From Leguminivora glycinivorella (lineage: Eukaryota > Arthropoda > Insecta > Lepidoptera > Tortricidae): DNA of 64,000 nucleotides. A program made the position numbers and the translations under genes. The notes beneath the pieces are model-generated. The model had not been told where the DNA came from, did no database searches, and saw only the letters and a program-made list of their open reading frames with translations. Below are positions 45,846 through 57,800 of the stretch, one piece after another (the first letter of the stretch is position 1; every line of letters begins with the position of its first letter). The stretch lies in assembly GCF_023078275.1 (NCBI RefSeq), contig NC_062987.1, positions 19,453,772-19,517,771 on the forward strand, read 5' to 3'.

Positions 45846-48800
45846 CTGCGGATACAGATAGGAATAATATAACACTGGGCTTCTTAAAAAATCCACGGAC
45901 CTCTTTGCGTAATGCCCTCGTGCACGCTCGTATAGGGCGTGCAGCGTGCATGTCACACGATCCTGTCCCGAGTCGACGCTGCATGCCGCTAGATAGTATA
46001 AAATAAATAAATATTATCATTCTTACACAAATTGACCGAGTCCCACAGTAAGCTCAAAACCGGCCAAGAGCGTGTCGGGCCACGCTCAGTGTAGGGTTCC
46101 GTAGTTTTTCGTATTTTTCTCAAAAACTACTGAACCTATCAAGTTCAAAACAATTTTCCTAGAAAGTCTTTATAAAGTTCTACTTTTGTGATTTTTTTCA
46201 TATTTTTTAAACATATGGTTCAAAAGTTAGAGGGGGAGGACGCACTTTTTTTTCCTTTAGGGGTGATTATTTCCAAAAGTATTAATATTATCAAAAAACG
46301 ATCTTAGTAAACCCTTATTCATTTTTAAATACCTATCCAACAATATGTCACACGTTGGGGTTGGAATGAAAAAAAATATCAGCCCCCACTTTACATGTAG
46401 GGGGGGTACCCTAATAAAACATATTTTTCCACTTTTTATTTTTGCACTTTGTTGGCGTGATTAATATACATATTGGTACCAAATTTCAGTTTTCTAGTGC
46501 TTACGGTTACTGAGATTATCCGCGGACGGACGGACAGACAGACATGGCGAAACTATAAGGGTTCCGAGTTGACTACGGAACCCTAAAAATGGCTCGTGTT
46601 GTGGGTAAGTATGCACGCTCGTCCGCCCCACCGAACGCTCCGCACCGATCGTCCACTCAGGCCTTACGGCTCAGCCGCGACATTGGTCTAAGCGCGGCAG
46701 CGGTAAGCGGTGGCCATACATTGGAGCGAGACACGGCGATGGGACTTTTCATTCGCACATATGGCTGCCGATCACCGCTGCCGCGCGTAGACCGATGTCG
46801 TGGCCGGACCGTTAAGCATCAGTAACAGGTATCTCGGAACTTCGCAAAAGATAACAGAACTACTGTCAATAAGAGTTACCAAAGCATATCTAAGGTAGCG
46901 TTCCCACTTAAGCGTCGCGTGTCTCGGGGCGCACAACGGATTACATTCAGGCGGCGTGGCGCGGACGTCCGTTCCGCGCCTCAGGACATGCGTCTCTTAA
47001 GTGTGGCCGGTCCCTAAGTTTAGTACTTCATACGGAAAAGTGCGTCTGGCCATCACATTTAGCCGGTTTAAACAATGATCGGTGTTTATTGAGAGTTCAT
47101 ACGTCTACTAAATTACTAATCGTGAGTAGCAAATACAAAAAGTAATATGAACTCGCAAAGACACCCGTGATAATTGGGTAGGTATAATGTTTTTTTGAAG
47201 ATACGCAAATAATATATTTTTCTGATAGAATACTTTATAACGATCACGGAAAGGTGGCTCTTTTATTTTTAATTCGTATTATTTATTAATTATCTTCTTT
47301 TAAGTGACCGAAATGAGGTTTGTGAAATTTAATGGCAGATGAGGTGACAATACCTTTGCGCGTTCAGAATAATTATATGAAATTAGAAAAAAAACACCAA
47401 TCTTATACTATTAAACGAGCAATTCTTGTATATTTATTTATATATACCGACGATCTCGGAAACCGCTCTGACGATTTCGCTGAAATTTGTTATGCGGGGG
47501 TTTTCGGGGTGAAAAATCGATCTAGCGTAGTCTTAGATCCCGGAAAACGCGAATTTTCGAGTTTTCATGAGTTTTTCTTTCGCGTTTGTAAACGTAAAAT
47601 ATGGTCCTTATTTTCGCCGCGCGCGCATCGATTCCGCTTAGCTCAGTCGTACGAGGTCGGTCTAATGTACGCAGATAGATCGTAGGTGTCAGGGTTTCGA
47701 ATCCCGGCCAGAAATTAAGTTTTTGTTTTTTGTCTTTTTTTTGTTTTTGTATTTATAAGAGTTTTTTATCTAAAGACGTGATATATTAAAATAGAACCGA
47801 GCGAATCTCGGTCGCCCAGATATTGACAATTAAGTGACACCGACAGTTAAGATAGCTTTTTTTCTAATTTCATATTATTTCGAATTACTCACGTTTCATC
47901 TCTTGCGCCGTTGGTAAAACGCTCGGCGTGGCAGATAGATGGTATCCTTCAAGGAAGTTCCTTCTGCTCTTTAAAGTCTTTTCTAGACTGAACTGGAACC
48001 TCCTCTCCGCTTGCGAGTCCTTTATTAGGAACTGCCATGGGTCTGGAAAGAAAATATTACTTTGGTTAAAATTAGTGATTTGCACAGCTCCTCGGTACCG
48101 AAGATAAGGACGGCGTTACCGTTTTTCAAATCGCTTACAGTCATGCATTTAAGGTTTAAGATACAGTGTCACTTAAGATAGAGTGTCACTTAAGCCACGT
48201 ATCACTTACCAACGATGGTGTTGGTGTCAACACTCACAGCAGCACAAGCTTGAACCCACTCAGGGCCGACTTTAGGCCTCCCGAGGACGACCGTGCACAG
48301 CAACTTGAGTGTTCTCTTTATTTGAGACACTACTAATGACACAGCTCACATAGCGTCACTTAAGGCACAGCGTCACTTAAGACAGAGTCACTTAAGACAC
48401 AGTGTCACGTAAGACACAGTGTCACTTATCTCGGGTAAAACTTACCAACGATGGTGTCGGTGTCAGCAGAAGCTTGAACCCACTCAGGGCCGACGATAAG
48501 CCTCCAGAGGCCGACCGCACACAGCAACTTGAATGTTCTCTTTATTTAAAACACTTTACTAAAGAAACAGCGTCACTAAAGACACCGCTTCACTTAAGAC
48601 ACAGGACACTGTCTTCTGTCGTCTGTCGTAAGTGACAACTTGGCTGTCTTAAGTAACGCTGTATCGTAAGTGACAACTTGGCTGTCTTAAGTAACGCTGT
48701 ATCGTAAGTGACAACTTAGCTGTCTCAAGTGACGCTGTATCGTAAGTGACAACTTGGCTCTCTTAAGTGACACTGTATCGTAAGTGACAACTATCTTAAG

Positions 48801-51800
48801 TGACGCAGTATCGTAAGTGAACTTAGTGTTACTCAAGTCAGGTAAGACTTACCAACGATGGTGTTAGTGTCGGCACAGGCTTGAACCCACTCAGGGCCGA
48901 CGATAGGCCTCCCAAGACCGACCGCGCACAGCAACTTGAATGTTCTCTTTATCTGAAGCGTCACTAGGACCGTGCACGACATTACGTCTCTTAACTATTA
49001 CTGCTCCTGGAATAGGCTAGTTTCCTACTAGTCAAATCAGCTTCTTTTTATGAACTGTCAAAACGATTTGTTAGTATGGAATTACTATGAAATACTGAGG
49101 AGTGACGTCACGGTCAATTCATTTACTTTGTATCTTTCTCTTTGACTTATTAAATAGACATTATGTTTAAAAATAACTACTGTCCATATTTTTCTTCTAA
49201 TTATGTGGTGCTTTATTTCGTGCACTGCATTAAATATTTTATTTTAAGTATAGGAAACTAGCCTATTTTTAAAATGGTAATATTTATAAAGGTAAGTCAA
49301 GTAAGATAGTAAAATAGTAATAAAGACGTTTATTCAAAAAGTTTGAACAATTGAAACGGAAAGTGGCTCAGTCTGTGTCTCCTATCCAACGGTTTTCAGA
49401 CATGTTTGGTAAACATTTTTAGATTAAAGTTGTTATAATGTAACCATGAATCTACTTTTACAGCTATTCCAGTAACTCGTTTGGCGGTTACATTGTCCCA
49501 TAGTTCTCTTTTAAAATGTTCAGATGAAAAAAAGTTGCATGTGGCGGTTTAGTACTTTCAAGCTCGTCTATATCGAATTATGAACTTCGAACAACTTCAA
49601 CAGTGCAACAAAATTAAACCAATAGATATAACTTACCTAATTTTTCAAGCTTACTCCTCACATCGTCATTAGAAAATGCCGTGAACAAAACATAATGCCT
49701 CTCCGCCCTTACCGGCGTCGATTGTACTGATGTACTAGCCGTACATTCCTTAGAATTTGGCAAAGACCTCGTTCTTTTTGGACTTGGTACTTCCAACTCA
49801 TTCACCGCTGGTCTTTTCAAATTCTTCGGCGATTCTGTACTAGACTCTGAAGATAGATAGACAGTACTGTTTTCATGTTTGGCAGTTTCTTTAGATTTCT
49901 GTCGTGAGCTTCGTCTTACTTCGGTTTCTGGGGTTTTTTCGTTTTTGGATGTGTTTTTTGGGTTATCTTTTTTGTCTTTGCTTCTTGTACTTCTGGTTTT
50001 TGAATCGCTTCTGTTTTTAGAATCATTTCTTATGGGCTTTGAATTGCTTCTTGATTTAGAGTTACTTCTTGAGTGTGAATCACTTTTAGATTTAGATTCA
50101 CTTCTTGATTTGGATTTTTCCTCTTTGCTTTTTGATTCCTTCTGTTCTTCACCCTTTGATTTCTCGCCTTTACCATTATCTTTTTTATTTCTTGTACTTC
50201 GGGTACTCCTAACCTTTATATCGACTACTAGCAAGCAAATTAAGTTCAGCCGCATACGCCGTTAGGAGAATCAGGCAACTGACTAATGTTGAGACCCAGC
50301 TCTTAAGAACTACTTAAAAAAAACATTGATGTTAAAGGCTTATTACAGAGTCGAGGACTATTTGACAGACAAACATGCATGGCCCGAACCAGAAACTACA
50401 AAAAACGAATAGCAATTAAAATAATTGTATTATGTATAGAGGACACAGTTCAGATAAGAAAGCACATCAAATATTTTATATTTTATGTTGTGTAGGTAAA
50501 TTACATATTTAATGATATTGAGATTCATATTATCTTTTTCTACTGTGACAATTTGATATGTTTTCTCTGAAGAAGAACGACGTATTATTAAGCAATAATA
50601 TAATTTATTGAAATTAATTTCCATAGAGTACCTAGTCTGTTCATATTCTTTGATGAATACTTTTGCATGTTAAATTGTATCTTGTTATTTAATGCATGTT
50701 AATTATAAGATGTAATGTTTTGAAAAGAAGTTGCCCGCCGAGTTTCTTGCCGGTCCCATAGTGGATACCCCCCACCCAACTGAGGGGGGACTGAAATCTT
50801 CTCGAGGCTGAGGCGTAGGGTTAGAGCCGGCGTAGCTTTATTTGACGTTCATATGCGCATTGTAATATGCCTACTTGAAAAATAAATATTTCATTTTCAT
50901 TTTTTCATTTACTTCTACCTTTACTGTCACTTAACTCTTCAATTGGTTTGTCCTTTTTCTTATTTTCATTCCGTGAATGTGGCCTTTTTGCTGGCTCGTC
51001 TGATAATCGTTTAGACTGCTCATCTTCCTTTTCTTTCCCTTTCTTTTTCTCAGTTTTGTTCTTTAAACGTGATATATTTTCACTTACAATATCTGCATCA
51101 ATATTATCATCGCTATCAACTATAACAATACTCTTTAGAATACTTTTGCTGTTTCTATTTATTTCGTCAGATTCTCGAACTTTAAGTGTAGGCTTACGAA
51201 CTCGCGTGATAACTCTAGAAGGCAGTTCTTCGAGTTTTTTAGAAAGATCCCGTTTAGCATTTACTTTGGCTTTCCGCTTCTTCCCAAAAGTGATTCCCGA
51301 GTCTTGATCAGAAACTTCGTCCGTTTCAGTGTCACTGGAAGACTCTGTAATAGAATTATGCTTTAAAGTTACACTAGTTTTTATTTCCTGGCTATCCGGA
51401 AGATCAATATTCATTATTTTAAGAGTTTGGGGTGTTTTAAGTACAACATTTGAAATTGATTTTTCGTTGAGAGATATATTAATTTTAGAATCACTACCTC
51501 CACTGTCAGATTTTTTGAGTGGCGAAACTTCACTTTCAATGTGCCTAAATCTATCGCCCATTTCATACCCTTCTACAGAACAAGGCACCAATTCATCATC
51601 ACCTTTTTCTTTCTGATTTGATGAATTTGGTTTAATGGAGTCCGTTGAGGGTTCTCCTTGGGTGCAGAGATCATTAAATAAATCCTGCGTGGCTGCGTAA
51701 TAGTTAGGATCATCATCGTCGTCGGCATTCGCTACAACAACTTTCGGAGTTGGCGCTTTCGTGGGAGTTTTCTTAGATTTTAAAGGAGTTCGGAAAGGAA

Positions 51801-54800
51801 CTTTAAAAGGACTAATCATTTCTTCAGAATAAACCTCCTCATTAGGTTTTTCAATTTCTGCTTCGTCAGTAATAATTTGAGTTGGCAGTTCTTCAAAATT
51901 TTCTTCCTTTGAGTCATCTGTTATTATTTGCGTGGGCAACTCTTCAAAACTGAGTCCTTTACTAGGACCATCAGTTTGGTCTTTCGTTTTATTTATCTCT
52001 GCTTCTATTACGTCATCCCCGATTATTTGTGTAGCCATATCTTCAAAATCTATTTCCGGGCTCCCGCTAGCATTTGCTCCTTTAACTTCCTTTTTCACGA
52101 TGTCGTCTTCATCTTCACAATCTGTGAGGTCCTCATCAACATTGCTAACAATTTTTTGAGTCGGCAGCATTTTTATATCCTCAACAAGTTTTTGAGTTGG
52201 CAGAACACCAAGGTCACTATTTATATTTTCAGTATTTGAGTCAGCTATAATTTTTTGGGTTGGTAACATGTCAATATCAGTTGACAATTTCTGATTTGGC
52301 AAGATATCCATATCTTCACAATCAGTTGAACTGCCGGACTCTCGTCTGATTTTATTCAAGCTTACTTCAATCTTTTCTATCCTTTCTATCGGTGGGGATA
52401 TGTTGCCAGTAATCGGCTGGGACTCAAAACAGTCATGAAATGATTGTGTATTCAATTCTTCAAACGCGATTTCTTCATCAGAGTCATCTTTATTTTTAGA
52501 TGATTTTTCAACACTTTTGTTAATACTCTCAGATTTCTGTTCAACCATAACTGGTTGCTTTTCTACAACAAAAGCTTGTGTTTCTGCATTGAATATATTG
52601 TCCGAACTATTCACGTTTTCTTTATTTGCTGATATTAAATCGACTTTTAAATCTTCTTGGTCATCTATTTTGCATACTTCAGGTAATTTATCTGGTATTG
52701 GAGCCTGTGTGTCACAATTGTGTATAGTGTCAGGTACAACCTGCGTGTCTAGAGCGTGGATGTCAGGAGCTTGCTGTGTCTCTTGCATGTGAATGTCCAA
52801 GACAGGTGGCTGCGTTTCCATACAATGTATGGAAGGCGGAGCTACTTGCGTGTTCGCAGTGTAAATAGAGTCTGTACTATCATTTGCTTGGACAGGTTGT
52901 TGCGTATCCATTTCATGGATATTATCATTGCTCTCTTCAATAATTTTATTTGATTTGTTTGAAGCTGTGGAGTCATTAAAAGAGCTTCCAGAATCATCTA
53001 ATTGGAAATTAAATGAGTCTGATTTTCTGGCGGATGCCCAGTAAGCATTGTCTATAGTTTTACTGCCCATAGGTTGGATAGCCACAGTTTTATTAGACGG
53101 TTTTATAAATTTGTTCATGGGGCTCTTAAACTCAGATGATTTTTTGGGTTGTGATGACATTATAAAGGAGTCATCCTGAAAACAAGAAAAACCAGAATTT
53201 ATCGTAATTTATAGAAACTATAATATATAGCCAGTCCAGAAAATCTGTCACTAATCACATCAAAGGTGCAATAATCAAATTTTCTGTGGGATCAAATTCA
53301 CACCTACATTTCTTTCTAGTGACGGAAATGGCTTGACAGACTATATAATAATTATATGTTCTTATATTTTTAAATAATAAAAAAAAAAACTGCCTCACCA
53401 TATCACTGACTTCAGGTGATTCTGGCACCAACACTGGAGCGCCTAACCTAGACATCTGTTTAGGTACGGGTGCCGGGGTACATGGCAGGTCTATTGCCTG
53501 TGTCATCGGCAAGTCATTGTCATCTTGAAGCAGCCTAAACATGCCGAATATAGCCCCAAACTGAACCATGTCGCCATTTTTAAGCGGATAGGGTATGTAT
53601 GGCTGCAATGTTTTCTAAAAAAAAAAAAAAATTGACAGAGTATTAAAAAACAAAGAATTGAATACACCAACCGGTCCAGTCGGTTTTACGACTGGTCTGC
53701 ACAATCGGTAGTAACCCTGCCTGCTGAGCCGCTGTCCCAGGAATTCCGGTAAGGGCAGGGGCGGCTCACTCCGCGATTCCATCGCCGCGCTACAAGTACA
53801 TGCGGGCGGCCGCGAGTTCGCGGCCTAATCAGGGGTGGCTCGCATTCTCACGGAACGCTCATTCGCACTTTCTATTGTTACTATACGTCGCGAGTTTTTT
53901 AAAGGTTCTTAAAATGCGATATCCACGTGTGGAATGGCTAATAACGTTTAGTTAAACAAACATTATGAATAAAATAGGACAATCTTACACAGACCTACTA
54001 TATGTCATTTATGGCCCACGGAAACGGTTCAATCAGGCTTGTGACGTTGGGATTTAAACAAAAATATATAAATACTCTATATACCTAGAAAGTACCCAAG
54101 ACTTGAATATAATAGCATAACATTTTATCTGAGTATTAATTTTTTTAATACATAGGCAACCCTAGCGTCGGACGCTGCGCACGTGCGGCTCGTTTCTTTG
54201 TAATAATTTTGTAGGTATTTAAAAAGGCGGCATTTCGTGAACTTCAAAGCAGTGGGCCTTCTGTACTTGTACTATTATATATTCTGTGGTAAGGGCCATT
54301 TATTTGTGTGATGAATACAGATATTTGTTCCTGAGTCATGGATGTTTTCTAAGTATATAAGTATGTATTTATCTATTTAAGTATGTATATCGTCTCTTAG
54401 CACCCATAGTACAAGCTTTACTTAGTTTGGGGCTAAGTTGATCTGTGTAAGGTGTCCCCAATTTATTTATTTTTATTGACTATAGCTATGATGGCTATTA
54501 CTTATTATCTATGTCTAACTACAAAGCTCGATATCAAGCTGATATTGTCATTATAAATATGGTAATAATTTTTATACTTGTTTAGTACTTAATATAAGAG
54601 TGTCTCGCCGTTAAACTTTGGTTTGGCGAAATTGTAGCAGTAAGCATGTTTGTTTAAAAAAAAATAGTATAGCCAAATTTTTTATCAAGCAAAAATATTT
54701 GGGATCAATATTTAACTCATGCAGGGTTCAAGTCCAGCCTGAAATCATGGTCATTTAAAAAAGCTAAATTTTGTCTCATGAAGTGTTGTGCTAAATTTTG

Positions 54801-57800
54801 AAAGAATGACACCTTTGCACCCTACAACTTATAAGTAATCTAATATATATGAGAGACCCCAATGGAAAGAGCTAGAAAAGGGCTTAGCCTAGGGTAGATT
54901 AAGACATATACTCAATTTTTTTAATGAAATAGGAGTAAAAAAAAAATCACTGCCGCCCATGAACACCTGAAACACCACAGGTGTTAGATGTCTGTTGCCA
55001 GCCTTTAAGATGGGTGTACCCTCTTTTCTTGAAGGTTCGAAGGTCATCTAATTCAGAAAAAGGGGCATAATCGATAGATAGAGTCCTAACAACAGTCCGT
55101 ACTACAAACTGCAAAATAATATGTATTAAAGCAAAGACTAATAATATGTATTAAGGACATTGTACAGCAATCAATACTTACACCTTGGACTTTAGTTTTA
55201 TTGGATGAATCCAAGTCCATGAGCATGATGTCACTCAAGCTTAGGACATTAATCACGGCATGTTTGTTGCCTGGATATTGACTGCAAAGGAAAACATCAA
55301 TTTAGAACATTAGCTGAGTCCACACAGAGCGAGAAACTTTACAAGGCTTGCAAGCAATCATTCAGTGTACACCACAGATTTGCCTTTGGCTAGTCTGTGG
55401 TCAAGAGTAAGCCCATTCATAATTTAAAAAAAAAATCCATTGGCCGAGCAACCTGGCACAACCAAAGATTTGTAGAATACTAACCATATATTTAAGTTAT
55501 TTATTATTTTGCAATTGCATACTAACAACAATGATCTCAGTTGGTCCTTTAAAAAAAGCAAAACTACATTGAATATTTGCCATTTGTGCACATTGCCTCA
55601 TGACATGCCTCACCCTGTGTGGATACAGCTATTCATTTTAATTTTCAGACAAGAAGTTAATTTAAGAGTTAAACGCATAATAATAACAGCAGTATGACAG
55701 TGAAAGCCGAGAATAAAAAGAAAAAAATAATAATAAAGACATTTATTCAAAAATTTGAACACAGGTACATTATAAAAGTACACAGGCATGCTTAAAAACT
55801 AATTGAAAAGGTAAGTGCCTATAAGTTCCTGTTTAATGATGAACTAATTGAGCGGACTGTAATTTAATAAAATATCTTTAAGACGAAATTGACAAAGATA
55901 ACTCGAAATTTTAGAGATTTAAACAAACACTTACTGGGGAAAAAACAGTGCATATGTCACATACCTTTTTAGCATGAGGTTCCAGTGGGTTGGTTTCAGC
56001 TCGCTTACCATCAGCCTTGGTATGCAAGGCGCACGTGCGGGCCCGGCTTACCGTCTCCTCGAGCCCAGAACTGTTCTTGGAGCAGAGCTTTCTTCCTGTC
56101 CACTTTGATAATGTGACTAGCACTGAGTTTAAACTTAATTTAACGACAATTGTTGGGAAAATGTGACTTTAACTATTTAATTAGCAATAAATGGCAATTT
56201 TAATGCAGCGACGCGTTCGCAAGTTAGATCGAGAGCGAAAAGAATGTGAGGTAATGGCTACCGGAAATGATTAGTGCCGGGCTAAACACACCGGAAGCTA
56301 AAGACAAAATAGTGTTGTTTCTTTTAAAAAACCGATATTCATACGAAAGTTGAACATACCGCTCACCTAAATATGCAATATTTACTCTACAAATAGTGCT
56401 AGAGTTCGACAAACTACTTAAAAACTATAATGTTAAACTAAGTGATAATACTAGAACGACGAAAGTTAATTTGAAAGTGGTAAAGGACACAGCTTCACAA
56501 CTGGTCTTCTGTACTGACCAGTAGCAGTTTGAATTGTGACCACTCTACAGACACCGTCAACTCCGGGATGTAGAGCAACGATGCGCCCAAGGGGCCATTT
56601 TAAAGGGCTTGTCTGTTCGTTAATCAACAAGACCAAGGAACCCACGACAATGTTTGTATTTACTTTATTCCATTTAGTCCTCTGTTGTAGAGTATGGACG
56701 TACTCAGCGTGCCATCTACGCCAGAAGTCTTGATGCATTTTCTGTATCATTTTCCAACGATTACAGACACTTACTTTTTTATCTACAAGATTTTCCTCTG
56801 GGACAATCGACAACGGTTCCAGAGTTAAAAAATGGCCTGGAGTTAAGGCTGAGAGATCACTAGGATCCGAGCTAAGAGGTGTCAATGGACGAGAGTTGAG
56901 CATAGACTCAATCTGAGTCAGAATTGTATAAAATTCCTCGAAGGTTAACCTTTGATTACCTACAACCCGTGCGAGGTGAGTCTTAACCGAGCGTATCCCG
57001 GCTTCAGCTAATCCGTTAAAATGAGGCGTACCCGGAGGGTTAAACGAGAATTTAATTTCTTGGGCATCAGCAGCACCTTTCATGAGTGAACCAAGATAGT
57101 TACTAGCGCCCACAAAATTCCTACCCTGGTCAGAGACAATGTTACTGCATCGACCACGACGAGCGACAAACCGTTTAAGAACACAGAGGAAAGCTTCTGT
57201 CGACAACTCTGAAGCAAGCTCTATGTGAATGGCTTTGGTACTAGTACATACAAAAACACAGATGTAACCTTTGTACGTTTTCGCACCACGGCCACGACCG
57301 AAAGCGATATCAAATGGTCCTCCATAATCAATGGCGACACTCGAAAAAGGTTTAATTTGCGAGACGCGAAAAGTAGGCAAATTTCCCATAAGCGGCGGAG
57401 ATGCCGCAGAGGGATTGGCACGAAAGCATTTCACGCAGCCTCCAATCACTGCCTGAATTGCTCGTTTTGGCGACAAAATCCAAAACGTTTGCGCAAGTAA
57501 ATTTTGTAAAGTTTGGGCACCTGGATGTAAAAATCTTTTATGATATTCGTCAATTATTAAAATAGTGAGTCGGTGGGAGCGAGGCAATAAAATGGGATGT
57601 TTGACAGAAAATTTAATAGGAGAATTTGCCAAGCGACCGCCCACCCTGACAATACCCTGACTGTCAATGAATAATGAAAGCTTGCGCAAACCCTTTGGCA
57701 ATGCGTTCAAACGATCCTCCCTTAATTGATTGATCTCTACACTGAACGAAGTGAGCTGCACATGTTTTACTAAAAACATGAGAGCTGCAGTGGTTTCAGC

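Noticed and set aside
45671..46006. 111-codon plus-strand frame opposite MDC1-like exon 9
   Set aside because: Antisense shadow of a GC-rich coding exon.
48590..48840. CRISPR-like array
   Set aside because: The 38-bp units are contiguous with no unique spacers, so it is a minisatellite, and the genome is eukaryotic.
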